In this document: positions 6,994 to 15,929 of the stretch, piece after piece
Layout of the letters: each line of letters starts with the position of its first letter
Position numbering within the stretch: the stretch's first letter is position 1
Position numbers and translations under genes: made by a program
The notes under the pieces: generated by a model
Database searches by the model: none
Told to the model about the DNA's origin: nothing
The model's input: only the letters and a program-made list of their open reading frames with translations
Source: a virus
Virus record (IMG/VR): IMGVR_UViG_3300025666_000015
Coordinates: 1 to 43,468 of that record
Direction: 5' to 3' (one strand)
Length of the DNA stretch: 43,468 nt

Positions 6994-8082
6994 ATGGCAG
7001 GGATTATTTATAATAAACAAATAGAGGATACATTATATCAAGGTACGGGCGAAAAATGTTTAGTTTTAGAACCTTATACAGCTTACCAGGTTCCATTTTC
7101 TTTTGGTAAGGATTGGACTAAAATTAGATTAGCCGCAATCTGGAGTTTTACCAGCACAACAGGGCTAAGCTCAAGTTCTGACGCTAAGTACAATACACCG
7201 ATAACAGACACAACAAACGGGACTGGTGTTATGAGATACGACGCTGGTGGTATCACAAATGTTTCTAATTCTTTTTTTGGGATTATGAGAGACAACGATG
7301 TTAAGAGTTTACCTTTTGATCCCGATTGTTCTGGATTCATCGGATGGCAGGGTAACGCTATAGATTTTAGCAATAGTACGGGGGTCGACGCCCAACGTTA
7401 TTTAAACAAACTATATTCAACTCAACCAATTCCAAACTCAAATTTCATTGAACCAGATGATGTCGGTGTTAATGGTAAACATAAATTAGTGTGGGTAACA
7501 GGTAGCGAAGAAATTTTGAGTGCCAGAGGCAGACAAGCGGATGCGATTCCTACAATCACCACAACTGCTGGCTATATTGCCCCAAGAACATACGGATTAG
7601 CGAACCCTTACTACGAAGCTTCAGGCTCGGGTATAGACCCCAACGCGTCAGGAGATTATGCGTCATTTTGGGGCTTAGAAATTACCAGAGCGGACCTGAA
7701 TGTTCTTGGAGCCAATCGTCCAGGTTATCGAGTAAATCCGTTTTTTTACGAATCGCCACCATTTGAACCAATAGCTAATAGACCCCGCAGAAACCATCAA
7801 TACGCTGCTGGTTGCAGAATTTCCGACGCCAGCACGGAAAACTTAAGAAACATCATTAATGGCAAGGACATAAGTAAAGAATCGCTCCGAATGGGGGATC
7901 CCAGTGACAGACAGGAAGATCTCCGTCTTTATAATGTAGACTTTGCGCTTGACAGCGAACCGAACAGGGTGCTAACGGAGGCTTTCATGGATAGTAGCCA
8001 ACCTGATTCTATATTTTTCTATAATGGGTTTTCGGATCTTTATATTAGAATTCACTCTTGGGCAGTACTTAGGATAGAGTAA
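6994..8082 (+). CDS. appendage-like paralog 5 of 5, function unknown (362 aa)
   Basis: The last member of the array: IYNKQIEDT, TGEKCLVLEPYTAYQVPF, IRLAAIWSFTSTTG (diverged from IWSWTSTTG), APRTYGLANPYYEASGSGI, DYASFWGLE and a terminal IFFYNGFSDLYIRIHSWAV. The central block is a near copy of the one in paralog 3, two genes upstream, whereas the N-terminal block is not, again showing mosaic exchange. The start is fixed by the AAGTGTAA motif 8 nt upstream. It is followed by a further motif and phoH, so it may be transcribed alone. The function is not recognised; a virion role is inferred from context and family diversification. Confidence 0.72.
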   Translation: MAGIIYNKQIEDTLYQGTGEKCLVLEPYTAYQVPFSFGKDWTKIRLAAIWSFTSTTGLSSSSDAKYNTPITDTTNGTGVMRYDAGGITNVSNSFFGIMRDNDVKSLPFDPDCSGFIGWQGNAIDFSNSTGVDAQRYLNKLYSTQPIPNSNFIEPDDVGVNGKHKLVWVTGSEEILSARGRQADAIPTITTTAGYIAPRTYGLANPYYEASGSGIDPNASGDYASFWGLEITRADLNVLGANRPGYRVNPFFYESPPFEPIANRPRRNHQYAAGCRISDASTENLRNIINGKDISKESLRMGDPSDRQEDLRLYNVDFALDSEPNRVLTEAFMDSSQPDSIFFYNGFSDLYIRIHSWAVLRIE

Positions 8083-8090
8083 AAGTGTAA
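8083..8090 (+). promoter_or_regulatory. AAGTGTAA motif before phoH
   Basis: AAGTGTAA directly follows the stop codon of paralog 5. The in-frame ATG of phoH is 10 nt downstream, slightly more than the usual 8; an out-of-frame ATG lies at 8097. Confidence 0.5.
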
Positions 8091-8100
8091 TATTATATGA

Positions 8101-8790
8101 ATGTCGAAACTAGAATTCAAACAATTGAGTCACAAGATTAGATTCAAGGAACGTAAATTTAAATTTACTCAAAACCAGGTTGATTTTTTAAAAACAGCTT
8201 TAGACCCAGAAACAAAATTAATGTTTTTGGCTGGACCTGCTGGAACCGCAAAAACCTACATGGCTGTGTATTCAGCCTTGCAGATGATGATGGACGCAGA
8301 CCTTGAAAAAGATATTCTGTACATCAGAAGTATAGCTGAAAGCTCTCAAAAGAGCCTTGGGTCGCTCCCTGGATCTATTGATGAGAAGTTCGGTGTGTTC
8401 GCTAGCCCATTTTACGACAAACTCGAAGAAATGGTCCAGCCTTCGGAAATCAAAATACTTAAAGAAAAAAATCTTTTTCAATGTATGCCTGTTAATTTTG
8501 TCAGAGGTTCTAATTGGAACGACACAATAGTTATTATAGACGAGGCTCAGAATTTTTGTTATAATGAGCTTATGACTGTCCTAACAAGAATAGGCGAAGA
8601 TTCTAAGATTATTATTTGTGGCGATATGATGCAAAGTGATATCCGCAATAGTGGATTTTCTAGTATCTTTGATGCTTTTGACGATCAAGAATCTAAGGAT
8701 AATGGAATTCATTGTACAAGATTTGGGGTAGAGGATATCAAGAGAAGTGAAATACTTAAATTTATTGTTTCTAAGTTAGAAAAAAATTAA
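8101..8790 (+). CDS. phoH: PhoH-like P-loop ATPase
   Basis: The 229-residue length fits phage PhoH proteins, which have only the ATPase domain. Walker A is GPAGTAKT (residues 45-52), Walker B is VIIDEAQN (144-151), and a GDMMQSD segment (174-180) matches the conserved GDxxQxD motif. PhoH-family proteins are cytoplasmic ATPases related to superfamily 1 helicases; their role in phages is unsettled, with RNA handling or phosphate stress usually suggested. It heads a block running through the zinc ribbon, sigma-like factor and terminase genes. The ATG at 8101 begins the conserved protein, and the AAGTGTAA motif ends 10 nt upstream. No Shine-Dalgarno sequence is visible. Confidence 0.93.
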   Translation: MSKLEFKQLSHKIRFKERKFKFTQNQVDFLKTALDPETKLMFLAGPAGTAKTYMAVYSALQMMMDADLEKDILYIRSIAESSQKSLGSLPGSIDEKFGVFASPFYDKLEEMVQPSEIKILKEKNLFQCMPVNFVRGSNWNDTIVIIDEAQNFCYNELMTVLTRIGEDSKIIICGDMMQSDIRNSGFSSIFDAFDDQESKDNGIHCTRFGVEDIKRSEILKFIVSKLEKN

Positions 8791-8825
8791 AATTTAAAAA
8801 ATTATGTTTTACTTTATAATGGAGT

Positions 8826-9140
8826 ATGACTAAATTTTGTTTTGATTGTGGAACTAAACTAGAATATAAATTCACCCCTCCCAATTTTTGTCCGAGTTGC
8901 GGCACTGCGATATCGGGGGAAAAAAAAGCTAAGACCGAAACCACTACCAAAAGTGTGGTAGCAAAATCTGTGGAAGATGCAGATGGTTATACTGACGCTA
9001 ATTTTATCCCCAATATCTCTAAGCTAGAATATGAGATTGAAGATTTTGGGGCAAGCTTTCAGCAAACCATAGGCTCTATCGGGGGAAATCAAAGCCCCAA
9101 GAGGCGACAAAAAACAGTTAGAGACATAAATGATCTATAA
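8826..9140 (+). CDS. small zinc-ribbon protein
   Basis: This 104-residue protein begins with a zinc ribbon: C5-x2-C8, then C22-x2-C25, each pair being C-x-x-C followed by G(T). The rest is polar and probably flexible, with a lysine- and threonine-rich linker (about 31-47) and an acidic segment. A TATAAT lies 5 nt upstream of the ATG with GGAG in between, so both a -10 element and a short Shine-Dalgarno sequence are present. Its stop overlaps the start of the sigma-like gene (TAATG), indicating translational coupling. Binding to nucleic acid or to RNA polymerase is possible given its neighbour, but this is inference. Confidence 0.75.
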   Translation: MTKFCFDCGTKLEYKFTPPNFCPSCGTAISGEKKAKTETTTKSVVAKSVEDADGYTDANFIPNISKLEYEIEDFGASFQQTIGSIGGNQSPKRRQKTVRDINDL

Positions 9141-9811
9141 TGTATTCTTTTGGAGAAAAAATTAAAGAAATCGAAGAAGCGTTAGAAAGAAAAAGATCAA
9201 AGTGGGATTTAGATGCTGTAGCTTATATAGATTATGATGATATTAAACAGATCATCATGACTCACATATATAAAAAATGGCATCTGTGGGATCAATCTAA
9301 ACCTGTTGAACCTTGGTTGAATAGGGTCGTCTCTAATCAATTTAAAAACTTACTAAGAAACTATTATGGAAATTTTGTTAGACCGTGCTTGAGGTGCAAG
9401 TTTAATAATGGTGGAGATGGTTGCGCCCAAAATAAAAGCGGCATTCAAGACAGCTCTTGTGAAGAGTATAAAGCGTGGTCTAAAAAAAAGAAAGCGGCAT
9501 ACGATATAAAATTAGCAGTCACAATGGAAAATCATATTTATGAGGTGGGAGAGCATCAAGATAATTTTTTAGACTTAGAGAAAGCTGCAACAAAACTCGC
9601 CAACGAAATGAGACCGCATTTAAGCGTTAGACATTTTAACGCTTTTAAGATGTTGTTTATTAATAACAATAGCGAAGAGGATGTGGCTAAATATCTAGGT
9701 TTTAAAACAAATGAACGAAAACGCTCTGCTGGGTATAAACAAATCAAAAATCTTAAGAAAATTTTTCAGGAAAAAGCTAGAGAAATAATAAAAGAAAAGG
9801 ATATTTTATGA
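9140..9811 (+). CDS. sigma70-family-like transcription factor with a cysteine cluster
   Basis: Residues 28-75 resemble sigma region 2: an acidic helix (AYIDYDDIKQIIMTHIYKKW), then PVEPWLNRVVSNQFKNLLR, which matches the FxxWLxRixxNxxxDxxR pattern of the core-binding and -10-recognition helices. Residues 160-208 (SEEDVAKYLGFKT followed by a basic helix) resemble a region 4 helix-turn-helix. Between them are four cysteines (C83, C86, C95, C107) that could bind zinc, which is unusual for a sigma factor. Phages of several groups encode such proteins for late transcription. This one lies beside the head genes and is a good candidate to recognise the GTGTAA elements of this window; that link is inference. 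Its start overlaps the upstream stop, and its end overlaps the next gene by 4 nt (ATGA). Confidence 0.65.
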   Translation: MYSFGEKIKEIEEALERKRSKWDLDAVAYIDYDDIKQIIMTHIYKKWHLWDQSKPVEPWLNRVVSNQFKNLLRNYYGNFVRPCLRCKFNNGGDGCAQNKSGIQDSSCEEYKAWSKKKKAAYDIKLAVTMENHIYEVGEHQDNFLDLEKAATKLANEMRPHLSVRHFNAFKMLFINNNSEEDVAKYLGFKTNERKRSAGYKQIKNLKKIFQEKAREIIKEKDIL

Positions 9812-10854
9812 TTCAATTGTCCGAAGATCAAAAAAACTTAATTTTAGAAAGTTTTAAAACTGACCCTAATATTATAAACATTACTAGAACCGTTTTTGCA
9901 GACGAAAATCTTGACGGACGCTCCAAGGAAGGCAGAACTGTCACGAAATTTCTAGCCAAAAATGGTTATAAAACCAAAACCACAAAACATGATAAGGCGA
10001 GCGATATAACCCTCACCAAAGAACAGTTATCTGAAATAGAAGAGTTTAAAAGAGATGGGATGAACACATCAGAGATCGCTGATATTGTTTTTAAAGAACC
10101 AGTAAAAAGACTTTCTAAGGAGTGGCGTGTTATTAATGAGTTGGTTAACCAAGAAAGAGAAGAAGAAAAAGAAAAAGGCCAAGATTCCTCTGGAAACTAT
10201 ATTGCACCACAAGCCATCTCCAGATTAATTAAAAAGATTAATGACTCAACTGGTGTCGGGTTGGAAGAGGGAAAGCTATCTAGGGCAGCACGCACTTGTT
10301 GTGATAAACTGCGGATAAATCTTAGTAACTCTAGATTTGTCGCTATTGTTAATAATTATATCAGCCCCAGAGACAAAGAGTTATTCGAGCAAGAATTTAT
10401 ACGACTTACTTGGGACAAGCCAGACCTAACTGCTGACGAACTTAATTTATATATGAATGTGGGCAAGGAAATTATTAACTTAGAGTTAATTACTGGTCAT
10501 TTGCAAAAATTAAACGAGATGTTTGAGGATGCTGGTCACCAAGATGAAATGACTGTCCGTTTAGCGGAAATTATCAAAGCCAAAAGTTCCGAATATCATC
10601 AATGCGAGACTCGTATCGAAAATCTAACAAAGAAGCTCCAGGGTGACCGTGGTACGCGTTTAGCAAACCAACAAAAGGACACAGCATCATTTCTATCTAT
10701 TGTCCAATTATTTCAAGAAGAAGAGGAAAGAAAAAATATGGTCAAGATAGCCGAAATGCAAAAACAAGTAATCAAAAAGGAAGCCAAACGTCTAGAGGGG
10801 ATGTCTGCGTGGAAAGCTAGAGTTTTGGGAATTGGTATCGAAGATGTCTTATAA
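9808..10854 (+). CDS. HTH DNA-binding protein, candidate small terminase subunit
   Basis: A 348-residue, largely helical, highly charged protein. The first 125 residues contain two helix-turn-helix-like repeats, each with an SxxQxxxI or TKEQLxEI helix, an INITRTVF or TSEIADIVF helix and an RS.EGR.V.K or RLSKEWRVI helix. The rest is long helices with probable coiled coil (about 200-340) ending in WKARVLGIG. It lies directly upstream of the nuclease and large terminase genes, where small terminase subunits usually are, and DNA-binding repeats plus an oligomerising helical part fit that role. It is longer than most small terminases, so the name is a proposal. An AAAAGGA sequence lies about 9 nt before the ATG. 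Confidence 0.6.
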   Translation: MIQLSEDQKNLILESFKTDPNIINITRTVFADENLDGRSKEGRTVTKFLAKNGYKTKTTKHDKASDITLTKEQLSEIEEFKRDGMNTSEIADIVFKEPVKRLSKEWRVINELVNQEREEEKEKGQDSSGNYIAPQAISRLIKKINDSTGVGLEEGKLSRAARTCCDKLRINLSNSRFVAIVNNYISPRDKELFEQEFIRLTWDKPDLTADELNLYMNVGKEIINLELITGHLQKLNEMFEDAGHQDEMTVRLAEIIKAKSSEYHQCETRIENLTKKLQGDRGTRLANQQKDTASFLSIVQLFQEEEERKNMVKIAEMQKQVIKKEAKRLEGMSAWKARVLGIGIEDVL

Positions 10855-11761
10855 ATGCAAGGAATGCGGATCAGAATTTACTTCTGAAAAATCCCTACAT
10901 GGTCACCTTAAAGCTCATAAAATTTATGTGGCAGATTATTATGTAAAACACTACCCGCGTTTCAACAAACTTAATGGTAACCCTCTACCGTTCAAGAAGA
11001 AGGAGGAGTATTTTGAGAATGATTTTATTAATAGATCTCAATTAGTTGCTTGGTGCAAAAAATCCGATCCTAAAGAAGTTAAAGAATATATAATTGAATT
11101 AGCCAAAAGGAGAATCAAACAAAAGAATTATAAAAATGCTCCGTTCCATCTTGAGCTTTTAAAAAGACAATTACCAGACCTGGATGTTTTTAAGGAGCAT
11201 TTTGGTACATATACAAAAGCTTGTGACGTGATGGGAGTTGAGCCAATATTTTATAAAGGCATGCCTAAAGAGTTTAAGGAAGATATTGATGTCGAAGTAT
11301 TAATCGATACTAGAGAGCAGCAGCCATTAGAATTTCCCAAATCCCAAATTTTAAAATTAGATTTTGGAGATTATACATTAGGTGGTAAGGATTTTTCTAA
11401 TACATTCGTAGATAGAAAGAGTTCTGGCGATTTTTTATCTACCTTTGGGGGGCAGGTTGATAGATTTAGAAAAGAAATGAAAAGATGCGTAGAGCTTGAT
11501 AGTTATATGTATATAGTTATAGAAAAACCAATAAAAACAATTGAAAAGGAAGCTATTTTTACAAAAGGTAGAAGAGCGCCAAAACTGAGTTGGGTATTCT
11601 CTAACATGATTTCAATACAACACGAGTTCGCTGGTAATTGTCAATTTATTTTTACTGACAACAGAATACATAGCGAAGAAATTATTCCGAAGCTTTTATA
11701 TTTAGGCGACAAACTTTGGGATGTAGATGTACAATATTTTTTAGATAAGGAGCAAATATGA
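10844..11761 (+). CDS. C2H2 zinc finger fused to ERCC4/XPF-type nuclease
   Basis: The 305-residue protein begins with a classical C2H2 finger, C5-x2-C8-x12-H21-x3-H25. Residues 150-290 form an ERCC4-type nuclease: IDTRE (154-158), GDYT (175-178) and VDRKS (189-193) give the D...GDY...(V)DRKS active-site signature of XPF/Mus81-family enzymes, which cut branched or flap DNA. The middle (about 40-140) is helical linker of unknown role. The chosen ATG at 10844 overlaps the upstream stop by 11 nt; a TTG at 10832 would add four residues but is less likely. The gene sits between the candidate small terminase and the large terminase, so trimming of branches or gaps in replicating DNA during packaging is a reasonable inference. 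Confidence 0.85.
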   Translation: MSYKCKECGSEFTSEKSLHGHLKAHKIYVADYYVKHYPRFNKLNGNPLPFKKKEEYFENDFINRSQLVAWCKKSDPKEVKEYIIELAKRRIKQKNYKNAPFHLELLKRQLPDLDVFKEHFGTYTKACDVMGVEPIFYKGMPKEFKEDIDVEVLIDTREQQPLEFPKSQILKLDFGDYTLGGKDFSNTFVDRKSSGDFLSTFGGQVDRFRKEMKRCVELDSYMYIVIEKPIKTIEKEAIFTKGRRAPKLSWVFSNMISIQHEFAGNCQFIFTDNRIHSEEIIPKLLYLGDKLWDVDVQYFLDKEQI

Positions 11762-13608
11762 GTTGGGATACAGGAAATCAAAAGCCATTAGATAGGGAAG
11801 ATATCAACAAAAAGATTTTAGATCTTGATGGCTACCTCGAAGATAACAAAGCCAAGTATTATTTGTATAAATTCTTAAGAGACAATGTCACATTCACAAC
11901 AGAGTTGTTGACTGGGGTTGAATTATTCCCTTTTCAACATATGGCTGTAAAGGCTATGATGGAGAATGATTACTTTTTGGGAGTATGGTCCCGAGGTATG
12001 TCTAAGTCCTTCTCTACGGGCATTTTCGCTTTACTGGACGCCATGCTAAACCAAGGAGTTCACATAGGTATTATTTCAAAGTCTTTTCGGCAATCAAAAA
12101 TGATTTTTCGCAAGATTGAAGATATATCTTTGGACAAAAAAGCAGAATTATTTAGGCAGTGTATTGGTAAGGTTAGTAAATCAAATGATGAGTGGTCTAT
12201 GCAGATAGGCAAAAGCAGAATTACAGCTTTACCACTTGGAGATGGTGAAAAACTTCGTGGTTTCCGTTTTCAAAGAATTATTGTAGACGAACTTTTGCTT
12301 ATGCCAGAAAAGGTTTTGAATGAAGTCATTATGCCTTTCTTGGCTGTTGTAGAAAACCCACAAGAAAGACAAAAAATTAGCGACGCAGAAGACGCTATGA
12401 TTGCCGCTGGTAAAATGACAGAGGAAGAGCGTACAGAGTGGCCTTCTAATAAAATGATAGGTCTTTCGTCAGCATCTTACAAGTTTGAATATTTATATAA
12501 AATGTATCAGGCTTATGAAAATATGATCTTTAATCCTGGTGCTAAAAACCAAGGCAGAAGATGTATTATGCAGTTTAGCTATGATTGCGCTCCCAAAGCT
12601 TTATATGATGAAAATCTTATAAGCCAAGCAAGAGGTACTATGAGTCAATCTCAAATTGATCGAGAATTTAATGCTCAATTCACGGATGACAGCGCTGGTT
12701 ATTTCAAGATAAGCAAGATGGCTGAATGTACTATTGAAGATGGGGAATCACCAGCGGTTGAGGTTGCAGGGGAAGCGGGCGCTGAATACATACTAGCATT
12801 TGACCCATCATGGTCCGAATCTGAAGCTTCTGATGATTTTGCTATGCAGGTTATTAAGTTAATACCAGAAGAAAAAAAAGGTGTTGTTGTGCATAGTTAT
12901 GCTCTACCTGGCACAAACCTAAAAAAGCACATGACTTACTTTAAGTATATTATTGACCATTTTAACGTAATTATGGTTGTGGGTGACTACAATGGTGGTG
13001 TTCAATTTATGAACTCTTGCAACGAAAGTGATTTATTTAAGAAAGATAAACTAGAAATAGGTATGTTCGATGCTGGTTTAGATAACCCACATGATTATGT
13101 AAAAGATCTAAAAGAAGCGAGGAGGGGTTACAACGTCTCAAATAAAACTATCTGTTACTTACGGAAACCAACTTCTGTTTGGATTAGAAATGGTAACGAA
13201 ATGTTGCAGACTGCTTTTGACAGAAAAAGACTTTATTTTGCAGCGACAGCTATGGATGACAATTATTCGATGCAGAGAGCTAAAAAAATACCAATAAAAG
13301 ATTTAAAATTTTCTAAATACGAAGACGAAAAGAATGCTGGCGCAAAAATGATTGAATTTATAGAACACCAGAAAGACATAATTGATTTAACAAAGGCTGA
13401 ATGTGCTTTGATTCAAGTTTCTAGTTCTAATGGTGGTACTCAAAGTTTTGATTTACCCAGCAACCTAAAAAGACAGAAGGGAGTGGATAGGCCAAGAAAG
13501 GATTCCTATTCCGCTCTGGTACTGGGCAACTGGGGAATGAATATTTATTATGACATGATGGATGTACCAGAAGAAAGTAATCAAGGCTTTACGCCTATGT
13601 TTATTTAA
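11758..13608 (+). CDS. terL: terminase large subunit
   Basis: A 616-residue motor that would translocate DNA into the prohead and cut it. ATPase domain: Walker A SRGMSKS (78-84), Walker B RIIVDE (173-178) with the catalytic E178, and a coupling motif GLSSAS (235-240). RNase H-like nuclease domain: D349 in ILAFDP, D410 in VVGDYNGG and D582 in DRPRKDS supply the expected acidic triad. The length and the order of motifs match T4 gp17-like large terminases. An AAGGAG Shine-Dalgarno sequence lies 5-6 nt before the ATG, one of the few strong ones in the window, and the start overlaps the nuclease stop (ATGA). Confidence 0.93.
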   Translation: MSWDTGNQKPLDREDINKKILDLDGYLEDNKAKYYLYKFLRDNVTFTTELLTGVELFPFQHMAVKAMMENDYFLGVWSRGMSKSFSTGIFALLDAMLNQGVHIGIISKSFRQSKMIFRKIEDISLDKKAELFRQCIGKVSKSNDEWSMQIGKSRITALPLGDGEKLRGFRFQRIIVDELLLMPEKVLNEVIMPFLAVVENPQERQKISDAEDAMIAAGKMTEEERTEWPSNKMIGLSSASYKFEYLYKMYQAYENMIFNPGAKNQGRRCIMQFSYDCAPKALYDENLISQARGTMSQSQIDREFNAQFTDDSAGYFKISKMAECTIEDGESPAVEVAGEAGAEYILAFDPSWSESEASDDFAMQVIKLIPEEKKGVVVHSYALPGTNLKKHMTYFKYIIDHFNVIMVVGDYNGGVQFMNSCNESDLFKKDKLEIGMFDAGLDNPHDYVKDLKEARRGYNVSNKTICYLRKPTSVWIRNGNEMLQTAFDRKRLYFAATAMDDNYSMQRAKKIPIKDLKFSKYEDEKNAGAKMIEFIEHQKDIIDLTKAECALIQVSSSNGGTQSFDLPSNLKRQKGVDRPRKDSYSALVLGNWGMNIYYDMMDVPEESNQGFTPMFI

Positions 13609-13659
13609 AAAAGTTAAAAAAGTAACTTTTAAATTGTGTAAAGTAACTTATAATACATT
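13609..13659 (+). promoter_or_regulatory. regulatory gap before portal gene: GTGTAA motif, TATAAT and repeats
   Basis: This 51-nt gap holds TTGTGTAA (13634-13641), 18 nt before the portal ATG, and TATAAT (13649-13654), 5 nt before it. The octamer AGTAACTT occurs twice, at 13621-13628 and overlapping the motif at 13642-13649. An 8-nt inverted repeat, AAAAGTTA with TAACTTTT, precedes them without a T-run. No Shine-Dalgarno sequence is present. A promoter, possibly with an operator, is likely, but which element acts as the -10 is unclear. Confidence 0.5.
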
Positions 13660-15612
13660 ATGCCTAAAAGAAAATACACAAAAAAGTCCGAGTATTGGAA
13701 TAATTTTAAAAGGGTTGCCCCAGAAGCTCAAAAACCTCAAGAAGTTATCGAACCTATGACAGCAGGCGCGGCATATCATGTTTCCCAGGGGTCGTACAGT
13801 CGATCTGGTTCTGTGAGTAACCTCTCATCGTCTTCCACAAGCACAAGAATAAATAGATCTTCTGTTACGGCCCCTATTAACAAGTTTAGTCAAATTAGAG
13901 CTGGAATGTTGCCTTATGAAATGGCTTCTGATGGGGTCAATGTAAGAGACGCTATCGAACTTTGCCAAAAGGCTTACGCTAATGTGCCTATTTTTAGAAA
14001 TACTATAGACATGATGTCAGAGTTTGCTAATGCAGAACTTTATTTAGAGGGCGGCAATTCAACTTCTAGAAAATTTTTCGAAAAGCTTCTTGATAGGATT
14101 AAAATTTGGGATCTTAAAGATCAGTACTTTAGAGAGTATTATAGAAGTGGAAATATTTTCCTATACAGAGTAGACGGCAAATTCAGTATAGAAGATTATA
14201 AAAAGTTTTCCCAAACGGTTTCGGATGGACCTTCTTTGAATAAGTTTCCATTGAAATATGTTGTTTTAAATCCTTTTGAAATAGTAGCTAAACGTAGCAC
14301 TGTATTTAACACAAAAGATGGAGGTTACGCAAAAATACTTTCTGAGTTCGACATAGAAAGATTAGCTAGTCCTAAAAACGATTATGATAAGGCTGTGTTT
14401 GACGCCTTGGACCCAGAAGTTAAAAAACAAATCAAGGACGGTGCTTATTTTAAAGACGGACTTCAAATAAATTTAAAAAACGAAAAAATGTCGTATAGTT
14501 TTTATAAAAAACAAGATTACGAGCCATTCGCTATCCCGTTCGGTTACCCAGTTCTTGAAGACATTAATGCGAAGATGGAAATGAAGAAGATGGACCAAGC
14601 TATCATGAGGACAGTTGAGAACGTAATTCTTATGATCACAATGGGAGCGGAGCCAGACAAAGGAGGTATTAATCCCAACAATGTAAAGGCTATGCAAACC
14701 CTTTTCCAAAACGAATCTGTTGGCCGTGTTCTAGTTTCTGACTACACGACAAAAGCAGATTTTGTTATTCCAGATATCAATAAAGTAGTCGGTCCTGGTA
14801 AGTATGAAGTTATTAACCAGGACATCAAAGACGGTCTACAGAATATAGCACTGAATGACGATAAGTATAATGGCGCTGAAATGAAGACTCGTGTCTTTTT
14901 GGATAGACTCAAGGAGGCTCGTGAGGCATTTATCCAAGACTTTTTGCAGCCAGAAATTCGCAGAATTGCTTTGGACTTGGGTTTTAGATCCTACCCGACT
15001 GTTAAGTTTAAAGATATTGATTTACGCGACGAAACTCAATTGATGAGAGTCGCTACAAGACTTATGGAGCTTGGTCTTATTACCGCAGAGCAAGGAATGG
15101 AACTTTTTCAAACTGGAAAATTTCCTTTGGCAGAAAACCTAGAAAAAGCTCAAGAAAAATTTGTAGAACAAAGAGAGAAGGGTTATTTCAACCCAATAGT
15201 TGGTGGAGTTCCTATGATTGACCCAGAAACTGGCGAAGAAGAACCAGAAAAAACCAACAAACCAACAAAAGGTATGTCTGGTCGCCCAGAAGGTTCTAAG
15301 GATCAATTTTCTAGAGAAAATATTCAAGGCACTATTTACGAAATAGAGGCATTGAATTCTATAGCTAAAGAAAAAATGCTAGAAAAACTAAACATAGAGT
15401 CTCTCGACGAAAACCAAGAAAAAATGATAAGCCAATTATGTGAATCTGTTATCTGCGCATCAGAAAAAGAAAATTGGACAGAAACCGTTACTTCTTGTGT
15501 AAACGATTTTAGTGAAATCGAAAAACTAGGCTCACTGGAAGGTGTTCTTAGTATTTCAGAAGCACACAGATTAGAGATTTACCCTTCAGCAATTTTACAC
15601 CATTCAAAATGA
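13660..15612 (+). CDS. portal protein
   Basis: The 650-residue length and the position directly after the large terminase and before the protease fit a portal, the dodecameric ring at the head vertex through which DNA passes. The body has portal-like features: an N-terminal polar leader, DAIELCQKAYANVPIFRNTIDMMSEFAN (about 105-131, typical of the first clip/stem helix), an FREYYRSGNIFLYR segment, an EPDKGG segment, and VFLDRLKEAREAFIQDFLQPEIRRIA near residues 415-445. The C-terminal 130 residues are acidic and helical, with a GRPEGSKDQFS linker. The final codons overlap the next gene by 4 nt. It is preceded by a GTGTAA motif and a TATAAT but no ribosome-binding site. Confidence 0.85.
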   Translation: MPKRKYTKKSEYWNNFKRVAPEAQKPQEVIEPMTAGAAYHVSQGSYSRSGSVSNLSSSSTSTRINRSSVTAPINKFSQIRAGMLPYEMASDGVNVRDAIELCQKAYANVPIFRNTIDMMSEFANAELYLEGGNSTSRKFFEKLLDRIKIWDLKDQYFREYYRSGNIFLYRVDGKFSIEDYKKFSQTVSDGPSLNKFPLKYVVLNPFEIVAKRSTVFNTKDGGYAKILSEFDIERLASPKNDYDKAVFDALDPEVKKQIKDGAYFKDGLQINLKNEKMSYSFYKKQDYEPFAIPFGYPVLEDINAKMEMKKMDQAIMRTVENVILMITMGAEPDKGGINPNNVKAMQTLFQNESVGRVLVSDYTTKADFVIPDINKVVGPGKYEVINQDIKDGLQNIALNDDKYNGAEMKTRVFLDRLKEAREAFIQDFLQPEIRRIALDLGFRSYPTVKFKDIDLRDETQLMRVATRLMELGLITAEQGMELFQTGKFPLAENLEKAQEKFVEQREKGYFNPIVGGVPMIDPETGEEEPEKTNKPTKGMSGRPEGSKDQFSRENIQGTIYEIEALNSIAKEKMLEKLNIESLDENQEKMISQLCESVICASEKENWTETVTSCVNDFSEIEKLGSLEGVLSISEAHRLEIYPSAILHHSK

Positions 15613-15929
15613 AAAAAATTAAAAACCCACTCGTAGCGGATATAAAACGCTCTAACGGAGATATAGAAATCTCGATTGCTAAAAAATATAGCGAAAAAGA
15701 AGAAGCTATGTACAAATCATACATGAGTGTTTGTGCTATGGATGATAAAGCTCTGATTGATACGGCAGAAATGGGAGACAAAGAAACCTACGCAGCCTGC
15801 TCAATGCAGTACGACAAAATGAGAGCTATGATGAATGAAGTCGGTGAGGGTGGATTAACAGAAAAACAAAAACAACTCCCTGCAGCTTTACAAAAAGCAA
15901 TTCTTGAAAAAATGAAAAAGGATGCATAA
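15609..15929 (+). CDS. small protein between portal and protease genes, unknown (106 aa)
   Basis: A 106-residue soluble, charged and mostly helical protein. It starts with a short strand region (IKNPLVADIKRSNGDIEISIAKKY) and is then helical with many M, E and K. I do not recognise it. Its tight packing, with a 4-nt overlap with the portal gene upstream and an 8-nt overlap with the protease gene downstream, means it is almost certainly translated with them. A head-assembly accessory role is inferred from position alone. Confidence 0.7.
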   Translation: MKKIKNPLVADIKRSNGDIEISIAKKYSEKEEAMYKSYMSVCAMDDKALIDTAEMGDKETYAACSMQYDKMRAMMNEVGEGGLTEKQKQLPAALQKAILEKMKKDA

